Part shown: positions 9,557 through 18,038 of the stretch, one piece after another
How the letters are laid out: every line of letters begins with the position of its first letter
Numbering within the stretch: position 1 is the stretch's first letter
Source of the DNA: Alcaligenes aquatilis
Lineage (GTDB): Bacteria > Pseudomonadota > Gammaproteobacteria > Burkholderiales > Burkholderiaceae_B
Reading direction: 5' to 3'
Assembly (NCBI RefSeq): GCF_003076515.1
Contig: NZ_CP022390.1
Span: 248,001-312,000, forward strand
Length of the DNA stretch: 64,000 bases
Notes under the pieces: generated by a model
What the model saw: only the letters and a program-made list of their open reading frames with translations
The model's database searches: none
Told to the model about the DNA's origin: nothing
Translations under genes and position numbers: made by a program

Positions 9557-10546
9557 TTAATAGTCGCGGAAAGCCGCCGCTATCTCATCGTGCTCCAACT
9601 GAGCAGCCAGACAGAGCATCAACAAAATCCGGGCTTTTTGTGCGGGCAGATAGTGCGCCGCGATCGTGTGATGGTCCTCATCGTAGGCGCTGTCGGTCAC
9701 CGGCCCTGCGTGGATGCGCGAGGCTCGCACACAAACCACGCCTAGTCTGTGCGCCCGGCTGACGCCTTCCAGTGCGCCGGGGGTCAGGCTACCGTTGCCG
9801 GTTGCCGCCACTACAATGCCTTGCACACCGCTTTGTGCTGCATGGCGATACAGTTCCGCCAGGGTATCGGGGTGATCGTAAAAGACCTGAACTTTAGGCA
9901 GGTTGTGTTGGGAGCGCACATCGAACAGGCTGCTGTGCGTGTGCGGCAGCAGGGTGCGCATCATGAAACGTGGCTGACCACCGGCGACCAGCCCCAAGGG
10001 GCCCGCATCGGGTGAGCCGAAGGCGCTGGTCTGAGTGGTGTGTTGCTTGCTCAGGAAGCGGGCGCTGTGGATCTGGTCGTTCAGCAATACCAGCACACCT
10101 TGGTCTTGTGCCAGCGAAGAGCAGGCTACCTGCACGGCTTGATACAGGTTCAGCGGCCCATCTGCACTCAAGGCCGAGGCGGGGCGCATGGCGGCCACCA
10201 TGACTACAGGTTTGTCGGTTTTCAGGGTCAGGTGCAGGAAAAAGGCGCTTTCTTCCAGCGTATCGGTGCCGTGGGTAATCACCGCTCCATTGATGTCCGG
10301 TCGAGCCAGCAGTTCATTGAGCTTGTGGGACAGCTCCAGCAACATCAGCGAACCCATGGCCCGGCTGTCCACGTTGAAAAGCTGATGGCATTCCAGGTCG
10401 GCCAGCTCGTTGATGCCGGGTACGGCCTGCAGCAGCGTGTGCACGCCTTGGGTGATGTCGTAATCGGTCAGGCCGGTATTGGATTGGGTTGTGGCAGCAA
10501 TGGTGCCACCCGTGCCCACCAGGACCAGTTTGGGGCGTATTGGCAT
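9557..10546 (-). CDS. L-asparaginase (type II fold)
   Basis: This 329-residue enzyme hydrolyses asparagine to aspartate and ammonia. Both active-site threonine motifs are present: TGGTIAA near the N terminus and HGTDTLEESA at about residues 90-100. The serine-aspartate pair of the substrate pocket is visible in 'VDSRAMGS'. No signal peptide is seen, so the enzyme is probably cytoplasmic despite its resemblance to AnsB. GGAG lies 10 bases before the ATG at 10546; an in-frame ATG at 10564 has no clear ribosome site. It is the last gene of a minus-strand run behind an amino-acid ABC importer, which suggests use of imported amino acids as nitrogen source. Confidence 0.88.
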   Translation of the reverse strand: MPIRPKLVLVGTGGTIAATTQSNTGLTDYDITQGVHTLLQAVPGINELADLECHQLFNVDSRAMGSLMLLELSHKLNELLARPDINGAVITHGTDTLEESAFFLHLTLKTDKPVVMVAAMRPASALSADGPLNLYQAVQVACSSLAQDQGVLVLLNDQIHSARFLSKQHTTQTSAFGSPDAGPLGLVAGGQPRFMMRTLLPHTHSSLFDVRSQHNLPKVQVFYDHPDTLAELYRHAAQSGVQGIVVAATGNGSLTPGALEGVSRAHRLGVVCVRASRIHAGPVTDSAYDEDHHTIAAHYLPAQKARILLMLCLAAQLEHDEIAAAFRDY

Positions 10547-10610
10547 TGAGGTCGTGCTCCGCATCCAGTTGTTGCGCTAGAGGGGGCGCAGAGCTTGAGA
10601 TAATGCCGGT

Positions 10611-11294
10611 TTAACGGCGAACTTTCAACCAACGCTCGATCAGGTGGACCACCGACAGCAGGGTGAAGTTAATCAGCAAGTACAACAGGCCCGCAACCAC
10701 AAAGGTCTCGATGATGGCGTAGTTCTGGTTCATCAAGCGTTTGGCGTGGCCGGTCAGGTCCATGACGGCAATGGTCGAGGCCAGACTGGTGCCTTTGATG
10801 GCCAGCACGATTTCATTGCTGTACGCGGGCAGTGCCTGGCGAATCGCCAAGGGAAAAACCACGCGACGAAATCGCATCCAGGCGGACATGCCGATGGATT
10901 TGGCCGCTTCGATCTGGCCAACCGGCACGGCCTGAAAGCCGCCACGGAAAACTTCGCTGACATACGCCCCACTATTCAGACCAATGGCCAGAATCGCGCA
11001 GCGCATGCCATCGCTGAACAGCCACCACAGAGTGGGTGACTCCTTTACAAAACTCAGGGTGCCCACGCCGTAGTACAGCAGGAATAATTGCACCAGCAAG
11101 GGCGTGCCACGGAACACGGTACTGTAGCTAAAGGCGAAGCTGCGCAAAATACGGCTATGGGACTGACGCATCAGGGCCAGCGACAGGCCGATGAACAGTG
11201 ACAGCACAATGCCCCACAAGCCGATATACACGCTCATGCCAAAGCCCTTGAACAGGGTTTCGACGGTGGTATTGAATAATTCCAGATCAATCAT
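10611..11294 (-). CDS. Amino-acid ABC transporter permease (HisM-like)
   Basis: This 227-residue inner-membrane protein has about five membrane helices. The EAA loop near 'AAKSIGMSAWMRFRRVVFP' is where the ATPase docks. It belongs to the polar amino acid permease family (HisM/ArtM type). Its ATG overlaps the stop of the upstream permease gene by four bases (ATGA), so the two subunits are translationally coupled and probably form a heterodimer. Substrates are probably basic amino acids, judged from the binding protein two genes upstream. Confidence 0.87.
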   Translation of the reverse strand: MIDLELFNTTVETLFKGFGMSVYIGLWGIVLSLFIGLSLALMRQSHSRILRSFAFSYSTVFRGTPLLVQLFLLYYGVGTLSFVKESPTLWWLFSDGMRCAILAIGLNSGAYVSEVFRGGFQAVPVGQIEAAKSIGMSAWMRFRRVVFPLAIRQALPAYSNEIVLAIKGTSLASTIAVMDLTGHAKRLMNQNYAIIETFVVAGLLYLLINFTLLSVVHLIERWLKVRR

Positions 11295-12004
11295 GCCTGG
11301 GCTCTCATGCCTTTGCCGGTGTAACGTTCGGCCAGCAAAAACAGGGCCTGACTACAGGCACCAATCAGAAAATAAAGTACACCTGCAATCAGGTACATAG
11401 CCATGGGCTCGCGCGTATTGGCGGCACCCAGGGTAGCGGCACGCATGATCTCGACCAGGCCTACCAGGGAGATCAGGGCCGTGTCTTTCAGTGCGGTTTG
11501 CCAGACGTTATTGGCGCCGGGCAGGGCGTACCAGAACATCTGCGGCAAAATAATGCGGCGCAGACGCTGCCAGGGGGACATGCCAATGGCTTTGGCCGCC
11601 TCGATCTGGCCTTCGGGAATGGCTTGCAAGGCGCCGCGAAACACTTCCACGCTGTACGAGCCTGCAATCAGGCCAATGGCCAAAATACCGACCAGCGCAG
11701 GGAACCAGCGCGTCACCACATCTTCCATGCGCATGAAGTCGGCCAGATCGGAGACAAACTGCACCGAGCCGAAAAACAGCAGGTAGATGATGAGCAGCTC
11801 GGGGATACTGCGAACAACCGTGGTGTACAGGCTGACGGGGCCACGCAGCCAGCGCGGCCCGTTGGTCTTGATGCTGGCTCCTGTAATCCCAATGACTACG
11901 CCAAGGGCCATGCCCAAAACGGAGATCAGCAAGGTCATTGCTGCTCCGCGAAGGAACATCCAGCCCCAGCCTTCGCGCAGCACATTAAAAATAGTCTCTA
12001 GCAT
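11291..12004 (-). CDS. Amino-acid ABC transporter permease (HisQ-like)
   Basis: The 237-residue protein is the partner permease of the HisM-like subunit. It carries the same ABC permease architecture and an EAA loop 'AAKAIGMSPWQRLRRIILP'. The ATG at 12004 follows GAGAAG at 9 bases; a TTG one codon upstream is less likely. It begins 18 bp after the stop of the binding-protein gene, in the order binding protein, HisQ-like, HisM-like that is standard for His/Lys/Arg/Orn importers. Confidence 0.87.
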   Translation of the reverse strand: MLETIFNVLREGWGWMFLRGAAMTLLISVLGMALGVVIGITGASIKTNGPRWLRGPVSLYTTVVRSIPELLIIYLLFFGSVQFVSDLADFMRMEDVVTRWFPALVGILAIGLIAGSYSVEVFRGALQAIPEGQIEAAKAIGMSPWQRLRRIILPQMFWYALPGANNVWQTALKDTALISLVGLVEIMRAATLGAANTREPMAMYLIAGVLYFLIGACSQALFLLAERYTGKGMRAQA

Positions 12005-12022
12005 CAAGTGGTACTTCTCGAC

Positions 12023-12832
12023 TTATTTCTTGCAGATCTCGTAGTTGGCGATGTCGATGTCAAACCACTTTTCGCTGGCGGTCTTGACGGTGCCATCATC
12101 GATCAGCTTGCACAGGGCAGCGTCAACCTTGGCTTTCAGCTCTGCATTGTCTTTGTGAATACCGACGGCAATGCCATAACCCAGGGTCTCGGGGTCGGAA
12201 GAGCCTTTGATGACCAGCTTGGACAGGGCAAAGTTGTCTTCACCGACTTTATGCAGGAACTTCGATTGCGAGGTCAGGTCGGCAAAGGTGCCGTTCAAAC
12301 GACCGGCGTCCAGATCGATTTGCATCTGGTCCAGGGTCTCGTAGTTCTTGATGGTCGTCTTGGGGGCTTTTTTGGTCAGGAAAGCGCCGTGGGTGGTGCC
12401 GCCTTGAACGCCAATGGTTTTACCGGCCAGACCATCAAAAATGGTTTGTTCGTTGTCGGCGCCGACCAGTTCACTGTTCTTGGGCAGAACGAAAATGGCG
12501 TCTTCAACGGCGTAAGGAATACTGAAGTTCACGCGCTTGGCACGCTCGGGGGTGTAGGACATGCCCGAGATGATCAGGTCAAATCGTTTGGCATCGAGCG
12601 AAGGAATCAGGCTGTCAAAGGCTTGTACGATGAACTTGCAGTCGCTGTTGAGCTCTTTGCACAGAGCCGCGCCCACGTCGGCGTCAAAGCCGGTAACCTT
12701 GCCGGCTGCATCCACCATGCTCCATGGTGGGTAACCGCCTTCCGTGCCGATTTTCAGGGTGTCTGCCATTGCAGCCTGGGAGCCCAACAGGGCCAGGCTG
12801 GCACAGATCAGGGTCTTGCTGAGGAAACTCAT
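12023..12832 (-). CDS. Basic amino-acid ABC transporter periplasmic binding protein (HisJ/ArgT-like)
   Basis: This 269-residue family-3 solute-binding protein has a signal peptide ending at AMA (about residue 23). The mature start DTLKIGTEGGYPPW is typical of lysine/arginine/ornithine- or histidine-binding proteins. Further family marks are 'FDADVGAALC' and 'DLIISGMSYTPERAKRVNFS'. A strong AAGGAG lies 7-8 bases before the ATG. It sits between the ATPase gene and the two permease genes. Ligand choice among basic amino acids or histidine cannot be settled by eye. Confidence 0.88.
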   Translation of the reverse strand: MSFLSKTLICASLALLGSQAAMADTLKIGTEGGYPPWSMVDAAGKVTGFDADVGAALCKELNSDCKFIVQAFDSLIPSLDAKRFDLIISGMSYTPERAKRVNFSIPYAVEDAIFVLPKNSELVGADNEQTIFDGLAGKTIGVQGGTTHGAFLTKKAPKTTIKNYETLDQMQIDLDAGRLNGTFADLTSQSKFLHKVGEDNFALSKLVIKGSSDPETLGYGIAVGIHKDNAELKAKVDAALCKLIDDGTVKTASEKWFDIDIANYEICKK

Positions 12833-12862
12833 GGTCTGGCTCTCCTTTGTGGATAGGCTGGT

Positions 12863-12881
12863 CAGGGCCGTCTTGGCCCTG
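12863..12881 (-). terminator. Hairpin between the ABC ATPase and binding-protein genes
   Basis: CAGGGCC (12863-12869) and GGCCCTG (12875-12881) form a perfect 7-bp stem with a five-base loop in the 89-bp gap. There is no clean T-tract in the minus-strand direction. It could stabilise the transcript for the binding protein or attenuate read-through from the ATPase gene. Confidence 0.4.
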
Positions 12882-12921
12882 CTGGTTTTCCAGCCTGTGT
12901 CGTATTCACGAAGCGATGATC

Positions 12922-13701
12922 TTACTGCATTGGTTGTAGAAACTGCTGTAGACGCTCGGATTGTGGCCTATCGAACAGCTCTTTGGGGTGGCCACGTTCT
13001 TCAATCAGGCCGTTGTGCATGAAAATGGTCTCGGAGGACACGTCACGCGCAAAATTCATTTCGTGGGTGACCAGGATCATGGTGCGACCTTCCTGGGCCA
13101 GTTGGCGAATGACACGCAGTACCTCGCCCACCATTTCCGGATCCAGCGCGGAGGTCGGTTCGTCAAACAGCAAGACATCCGGGTCCATGGCCAGCGCACG
13201 GGCAATGGCCACGCGTTGCTGCTGGCCGCCGGACAGTTCGGCCGGGTAGGCATCGCACTTGTTGCTCAGGCCGACCTTGCCCAGCAGTTCGCGGGCGTAT
13301 TCAGCCGCTTCACGGGCCGGGCGGCCCTTGACGTGAATGGGGCCTTCGGTGACGTTTTGCAGCACCGTGCGGTGCGACCATAGATTGAAGTTCTGAAACA
13401 CCATCCCCAAGCGGGCGCGGACTTGTTCCAACAGACGCGGATTGTCTGTCTGGCAAATGCCCTTGCGGTTGCGATGGCTGCGCAAAATGTCATTGCCGAT
13501 CTGGACTTCGCCCTGATCGGGGACGACCAGGTGGTTAATGCAGCGCAGCAGGGTACTTTTACCCGAGCCCGAGGCGCCGATAATGGAGAGTACATCGCCC
13601 TTGTGGGCCTGCAGGGAAATGCCCTTGAGCACCTCGTTGGTGCCAAAGCGTTTGTGGATGTCGCGTACCTGGACCGCCGCGTTCAGGTCATTGTTATTCA
13701 C
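12922..13701 (-). CDS. Amino-acid ABC transporter ATP-binding protein (HisP-like)
   Basis: The 259-residue protein powers the importer encoded just downstream. It carries Walker A (GASGSGKST), the signature LSGGQQQRVAIARALA and Walker B (LLFDEPTSALDP), followed by the switch histidine in VTHEMNFAR. The insertion after Walker A ('RSHRNRKGICQTDNPRLL') is typical of HisP and its relatives. The start is GTG at 13701 with AAGGA 8 bases upstream. It is first in the order ATPase, binding protein, HisQ-like, HisM-like, asparaginase. Confidence 0.88.
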   Translation of the reverse strand: MNNNDLNAAVQVRDIHKRFGTNEVLKGISLQAHKGDVLSIIGASGSGKSTLLRCINHLVVPDQGEVQIGNDILRSHRNRKGICQTDNPRLLEQVRARLGMVFQNFNLWSHRTVLQNVTEGPIHVKGRPAREAAEYARELLGKVGLSNKCDAYPAELSGGQQQRVAIARALAMDPDVLLFDEPTSALDPEMVGEVLRVIRQLAQEGRTMILVTHEMNFARDVSSETIFMHNGLIEERGHPKELFDRPQSERLQQFLQPMQ

Positions 13702-13823
13702 AGCAACGTCCTTGCGGTCAAAGAGAAAGGGGGTAAGGGTTTCATACGGGTGTCATATCCTGGATGCCCCGATTCTACCGCTTTCCCCCTGATTTTTTTG
13801 CACAAGCGCTGTATTTTGCGCAT

Positions 13824-13852
13824 AAAAAGCGGCATAAACCGAGTATGCCGCC
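13824..13852 (-). terminator. Intrinsic terminator of glutamate dehydrogenase
   Basis: In the minus-strand transcript the stem GCGGCAT/ATGCCGC (13845-13851 and 13829-13835) is followed by five U residues (13824-13828), 10 bases after the gdhA stop. This separates gdhA from the ABC importer downstream. Confidence 0.8.
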
Positions 13853-13860
13853 TTATGAGC

Positions 13861-15150
13861 TTAGGGATACAGGCCGCGTACCTGACGAGATTCCAGAATG
13901 CGGGCGCAACCCACAATAAAGGCAGCGGTACGCAGGGTGACGTTGTGCTCTTTGGCAACGGCCGCTACCGTGGTGTAGGCCGCGCGCATCATCATTTCCA
14001 GCCGATTGTTGATCTCGTCCTCGGTCCAGAAAAAGCTGGAGAAGTCCTGAACCCACTCGAAGTAGGACACAGTCACACCGCCGGCGTTGGCCACCACGTC
14101 CGGGACAATGGTCACGCCCTTGTCGTTGAGGATGTCATCGGCTTCGGGGGTGGTGGGGCCATTGGCACCTTCGATCACAACGCGAGCGCGGATGCGGTCG
14201 GCATTGTTCTTGTTGATCTGGCCTTCCAGCGCGGCCGGGATCAGCAGATCGGTTTCGATGTGCCAGAAATCGTCATTGGAAATGGCTTCGGCGTTGGGTG
14301 CTCCGGCCAGACCTTTGTGTTGTTCCATGTGGTCCAGCAAGGCCAGCACGTCCAGACCGTTGGGGTTGTACACCGTGCCCGTGTGGTCCTGTACGGCCAG
14401 CACTTTGGCACCCGCTTCCTGGAACAGGCGGGCGGCCGTGCCACCCACGTTCCCGAAACCTTGCACAATGACGCGGGCGCCATTGAGGTTGATACCGGCG
14501 TCGCGAGCTGCTTCACAACCCACGGTAAACACGCCACGGCCAGTGGCTTCTACCCGGCCAAGACTACCGCCCAGGGACACGGGTTTGCCGGTGACCACAC
14601 CGGTGCTGGTGCCGCCCACGTTCATGGAATAGGTGTCCATCATCCAGGCCATGGTCTGGGCATTGGTGTTCACATCCGGTGCGGGAATGTCCTTGTTGGG
14701 GCCAATGATCACGCCAATCTCGCTGGTGTAGCGGCGGGTGATACGTTCCAGTTCGGCCTGGGAGTAGTGGCGTGGGTCAATACGAATACCGCCCTTGGCA
14801 CCGCCAAAGGGCAGGTTCACGGCCGCTGACTTGATCGACATCCAGGCAGCCAGCGCCATTACCTCGGACAAGGTGACATCCTGGTGGTAGCGCACGCCGC
14901 CCTTGCCTGGGCCACGGGACGTATTGTGTTGAACGCGGTAGCCCTCAAAGTGGGCCACGGTGCCGTTATCCAGTTCGATGGGGACGTCGACAATCAGTGT
15001 GCGCTTGGGGCGCTTGAGTGTTTCAACCCATCGGGACAATTTGCCCAGATACGGAGTGACTCGCTCCACTTGTTCGAGATAAATACCCCATGGGCCGACG
15101 TCGTCGGCATTCAGGTATGACGGCAAAGCATGGGTGGGACGATCTGTCAT
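13861..15150 (-). CDS. gdhA: Glutamate dehydrogenase (Glu/Leu/Phe/Val dehydrogenase family)
   Basis: This 429-residue enzyme interconverts glutamate and 2-oxoglutarate plus ammonia. The N-terminal substrate domain shows [10 protein letters not shown] and the catalytic-lysine segment PFGGAKGG. The nucleotide-binding domain shows the Rossmann motif GFGNVG. Length and motifs match the hexameric 420-430 residue type, often NAD-linked. The frame is open to 15231, but the ATG at 15150 follows GAGGAG, so that start was chosen. It precedes the amino-acid importer on the same strand but has its own terminator. Confidence 0.9.
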   Translation of the reverse strand: MTDRPTHALPSYLNADDVGPWGIYLEQVERVTPYLGKLSRWVETLKRPKRTLIVDVPIELDNGTVAHFEGYRVQHNTSRGPGKGGVRYHQDVTLSEVMALAAWMSIKSAAVNLPFGGAKGGIRIDPRHYSQAELERITRRYTSEIGVIIGPNKDIPAPDVNTNAQTMAWMMDTYSMNVGGTSTGVVTGKPVSLGGSLGRVEATGRGVFTVGCEAARDAGINLNGARVIVQGFGNVGGTAARLFQEAGAKVLAVQDHTGTVYNPNGLDVLALLDHMEQHKGLAGAPNAEAISNDDFWHIETDLLIPAALEGQINKNNADRIRARVVIEGANGPTTPEADDILNDKGVTIVPDVVANAGGVTVSYFEWVQDFSSFFWTEDEINNRLEMMMRAAYTTVAAVAKEHNVTLRTAAFIVGCARILESRQVRGLYP

Positions 15151-15343
15151 GAGCTCCTCGATAAAGTTGGGGAAACGGGATACGAGTACACAGTGAAGAT
15201 GCAAATTACGCCTAGATGCAGAACACGGCAAAGACGCTGTGGATTGGCTTAGCGATGGCCGTGTGCAGCAGTTATGCTATCGGAAATGGCCGCTGTTGTG
15301 TTTGCAGCGTTTGCGATGGTTTTATCTGGGTGCTGGTGCATTG

Positions 15344-16048
15344 ATGGATTCTTCTGACTCTTCCCTTTCTGGTCGCTTGGCGCAATTGCGCCAACGTATC
15401 GAACAGGCTTGCTTGCAGGCCGGCCGCCCTGCCGGTGCGGTGGCGCTTTTACCGGTCAGCAAAACCTTTCCTGTGCCCGTGCTGGCGCAAGCTCTGGACC
15501 TGGGCTTGTTGCGAATGGGCGAGAACAAGGTTCAGGAGATTCGGGACAAGCAGGCCGAGCTGGCCGATCGCGCGGTGCAGTGGGTGATGATAGGCCATCT
15601 GCAGAGTAATAAGGCTAAAGATATTGCACGCCTGGCCAGCGAAGTCCAGTCTTTGGACCGTTTGTCGCTGGCCCAGGCCCTGGATCGGCACCTGCAAACC
15701 GAGCAGCGTAGCCTGGATGTGCTTGTTCAGGTCAAGACCTCGCCCGAACCCAGCAAGTTTGGCTTGGACCCGGAGCAATTGCCTGCTTTCATGCAGTCCT
15801 TGCGCTCGCTTGATACCCTGAACGTCCGGGGTTTGATGACCATGGCCGTCAATAGCGAGGACCCTCAGGCGGTGCGCGCCTGTTTTGCTACGTTGCGCCA
15901 GTGGCGTGATCGTCTGGTGGAGTTGGGCCATGAACAGGTGCAAGGCCTGTCCATGGGCATGAGTGGGGATTTCGAGCTGGCGATTCAGGAAGGCTCGACC
16001 GAGGTTCGGGTTGGCTCGGCCCTGTTTGGCGCACGCAATTACCGCTGA
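15344..16048 (+). CDS. yggS: YggS family pyridoxal phosphate homeostasis protein
   Basis: This 234-residue PLP-binding protein of the YggS/PROSC family buffers and distributes pyridoxal phosphate and has no known catalytic reaction. The PLP lysine is K40 in LLPVSKTFP. Other conserved parts are 'GENKVQEIRDK', 'WVMIGHLQSNKAK' and the C-terminal 'GMSGDFELAIQEGSTEVRVG'. The open frame extends to 15239, but the ATG at 15344 gives the usual length. It is divergent from gdhA. Confidence 0.9.
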   Translation: MDSSDSSLSGRLAQLRQRIEQACLQAGRPAGAVALLPVSKTFPVPVLAQALDLGLLRMGENKVQEIRDKQAELADRAVQWVMIGHLQSNKAKDIARLASEVQSLDRLSLAQALDRHLQTEQRSLDVLVQVKTSPEPSKFGLDPEQLPAFMQSLRSLDTLNVRGLMTMAVNSEDPQAVRACFATLRQWRDRLVELGHEQVQGLSMGMSGDFELAIQEGSTEVRVGSALFGARNYR

Positions 16049-16107
16049 TCGATATCCGCATCGTTACTAATGCCCTGCGTAGGGCTGTCCGCGCATAATG
16101 TCTCTGC

Positions 16108-16125
16108 GCATCCCGAACGGGATGC
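16108..16125. repeat. Perfect inverted repeat between yggS and the Bug binding protein
   Basis: GCATCCCG-AA-CGGGATGC is an 18-bp near-continuous palindrome, 60 bases after yggS and 57 bases before the next start. It lacks a T-tract. A second stem, AAACAGTGC/GCGCTGTTT, lies at about 16139-16161. Either could be an operator or a weak terminator. Confidence 0.35.
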
Positions 16126-16181
16126 TTAACATTTAAAAAAACAGTGCCCTAAGCGCTGTTTGTATGTACGAAGGAGACATC

Positions 16182-17147
16182 ATGGATTGGAAAAAATTGG
16201 GAGCCGGTGTGTTGCTGGGCGCCAGCCTGACAGGAACGGCCCTGGCAGCGGACTGGCCCCAGTCGGCGGTAACGTGGGTAGTGCCTTATCCCGCAGGCGG
16301 TGGTTCAGATGTGATTGCTCGGCTGGTGGCCAAGCAGTTGGAAAGCAGCCTGGGTCAGACGCTGATTGTGGAAAACAAGCCGGGGGCGGCGACCATCATC
16401 GGCGCGACCTATGTGAGCAACGCCAAACCGGACGGCTATACCGTGGGTACCGCTGACTCAGGCACGCTGGCATTCAATTCCTCCTTGTACAACAAGCTGC
16501 AGTACGATCCGGCGGCCTTCACGTATGTGGGTGGACTGGCCCGTTTTCCCTTGATGCTGGCGGTACCGCAAGAATCCCCGTACAAGACGGTGGCCGATTT
16601 GCTTGAAGCGGCTCGTAAGCAGCCTGAAAAACTGACCTCCTCGTCCGCTGGCAGTGGTTCACCTCACCATCTGGCGTTGGAAATGTTCAAGCAGCGCACC
16701 GACACCCAGATCGTGCATGTGCCTTACAAGGGAGCCGCACCCGCCATTCAGGATTTGCTGGGCGGTCAGGTGGATATGTCTTTTGTCGATTCTGCAGCGG
16801 CATTGTCCAACATCAAGGCTGGCAAATTGCGGGTTCTGGCCGTGGCCACGCCCGAGCGCAGCAGCCTGTTGCCTGATGTGCCAACCATGGCCGAAGCCGG
16901 TATTGCCGACTTCTACGCCTATGCCTGGCAAGGGTTGGTGGGCCCACCCAAGATGGACGAAGGTGCCCGTCAACGCTTGAGCCAGGACTTGATGCAGGCT
17001 CTGAAAACGCCCGAGCTGGACCAGCGTATCCGCGCGATGGGTGTAGAGCCCATGCCCATGACGCCCGATGAATTCCAGGCCTACGCTCAGCGTGAACGCG
17101 CGGAATGGGCCACGGTTATCGAGCGTGCCGGTATTCGTATGGATTGA
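16182..17147 (+). CDS. Bug family tripartite tricarboxylate transporter binding protein
   Basis: This 321-residue periplasmic receptor belongs to the Bug/TctC family, which is greatly expanded in Bordetella and relatives. A signal peptide ends at ALA (about residue 22). The family segments 'VVPYPAGGGSDVIARLVA' and 'VENKPGAATIIGA' follow, the latter near the ligand pocket. AAGGAGA sits 5 bases before the ATG at 16182. No TctA or TctB membrane gene is nearby, so it is an orphan receptor; its substrate (often a carboxylate) is unknown. Confidence 0.88.
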   Translation: MDWKKLGAGVLLGASLTGTALAADWPQSAVTWVVPYPAGGGSDVIARLVAKQLESSLGQTLIVENKPGAATIIGATYVSNAKPDGYTVGTADSGTLAFNSSLYNKLQYDPAAFTYVGGLARFPLMLAVPQESPYKTVADLLEAARKQPEKLTSSSAGSGSPHHLALEMFKQRTDTQIVHVPYKGAAPAIQDLLGGQVDMSFVDSAAALSNIKAGKLRVLAVATPERSSLLPDVPTMAEAGIADFYAYAWQGLVGPPKMDEGARQRLSQDLMQALKTPELDQRIRAMGVEPMPMTPDEFQAYAQRERAEWATVIERAGIRMD

Positions 17148-17152
17148 CGGTC

Positions 17153-17174
17153 ATGCGGCCAACAGTGGCCGCAT
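17153..17174. terminator. Hairpin in the convergent gap between Bug gene and Crp/Fnr regulator
   Basis: ATGCGGCCA and TGGCCGCAT form a perfect 9-bp stem around ACAG. It occupies the whole 29-bp gap between two convergent genes and could stop transcription from both sides, though it has no long T-tract. Confidence 0.5.
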
Positions 17175-17176
17175 AA

Positions 17177-17863
17177 TCAGGCGGCATATTCATCGCCGTA
17201 ACGTTTCAGGCCGTCCAGGTCCAGTACCTGGACGCCACCATATTTGATCAACAACAGCCCTTCGTTTTCCAGTTGACGCAGGGCTTGGTTGGCACGTTGG
17301 CGCGATACCCGCGCCAGGTAGCCGATCTCTTCCTGGGTAATGTCCAGGCGCAGACCTTTTCCGGGGTAGAGCAGCGGGTTGAACAGCTCTGCCAGACAGC
17401 GCGCCACGCGGGCATCGGGGGTAGACAGGCTGTTGTACTCGGCCTTGCCGATAAATTGCGCCACACGCTCATTGAGCTGATGCAGGAGGTAGCGGTTGAA
17501 AGCAATACTCTGGTCCAGCAAATCGTTAAAACTGTGGGCGGGCAAGCGGGCCACCTGGCTGTCGCGCAAGGCCACCACATCGTATTTGCGCTCTTCGTTT
17601 TTCAGCAAAGAGCCTTCGCCTATCCAGCCACCGGCAGGCACCCCTGTCATGGAGGCAATTTTGCCGTCGGAGTTGCCCACCGATACTTTGAGCAAACCCG
17701 AGAGCACGCCGATCCAGGCCGTGGCGCGTTCCCCCTTGCGTTCGACGATGGCTCCGGCCTCGTATGCGGTGATCAGCGTGTCGCGGCGGACACGCTCTTG
17801 CAGCTCGGGTGTCAACAAGCGAAACCAGGCGGCTCGCTCCGATAAAGCATCTACAACATGCAT
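17177..17863 (-). CDS. Crp/Fnr family transcriptional regulator
   Basis: This 228-residue regulator has an N-terminal cyclic-nucleotide-binding-like sensor domain (about 10-135) and a C-terminal winged helix (about 150-220). The recognition helix lies in 'QEEIGYLARVSRQRANQALR'. No cysteine cluster for an iron-sulfur centre is seen, so it is not a classical oxygen-sensing Fnr. The frame is open to 17896, but GAGGG lies 9 bases before the ATG at 17863. It is transcribed divergently from the acyl-CoA synthetase operon, and a TGTCA-N6-TGACA box lies between them. Confidence 0.86.
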   Translation of the reverse strand: MHVVDALSERAAWFRLLTPELQERVRRDTLITAYEAGAIVERKGERATAWIGVLSGLLKVSVGNSDGKIASMTGVPAGGWIGEGSLLKNEERKYDVVALRDSQVARLPAHSFNDLLDQSIAFNRYLLHQLNERVAQFIGKAEYNSLSTPDARVARCLAELFNPLLYPGKGLRLDITQEEIGYLARVSRQRANQALRQLENEGLLLIKYGGVQVLDLDGLKRYGDEYAA

Positions 17864-17890
17864 GAGGATTAACCCTCGATAAAGGTCGAA

Positions 17891-17906
17891 TGTCATGTCC
17901 GTGACA
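17891..17906. promoter_or_regulatory. Crp/Fnr-type palindromic box TGTCA-N6-TGACA
   Basis: TGTCA (17891-17895) and TGACA (17902-17906) are exact inverted copies separated by six bases, the spacing bound by Crp/Fnr-family dimers. The site lies 28 bp from the regulator's start codon and about 130 bp from the synthetase start. This suggests autoregulation and/or control of the transporter operon. Binding is inferred. Confidence 0.6.
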
Positions 17907-18038
17907 ATCTTCGGGACGTGCAGCCGATAACTTGATTATTAACAGGCTGCAAATAGCTTGAAGGCATCACTTCAGCCTTCTGCCGCAATCATAAGCAGCC
18001 TCCTGGACCATAACAAGCCGGGAAAATTCGGAGGAGAC

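Noticed and set aside
12008..12856. Open frame of about 282 codons opposite the HisJ-like gene
   Set aside because: It mirrors a clear binding-protein gene with signal peptide and ribosome site, so it is a shadow.
13423..14829. Long open frame on the plus strand (about 468 codons) opposite gdhA and the HisP-like gene
   Set aside because: It spans two well-supported minus-strand genes and the terminator between them, and its translation has no recognisable motif. High-GC coding DNA often leaves such antisense frames open.
16139..16161. Terminator for yggS
   Set aside because: The stem AAACAGTGC/GCGCTGTTT has its homopolymer run on the wrong side for plus-strand termination.
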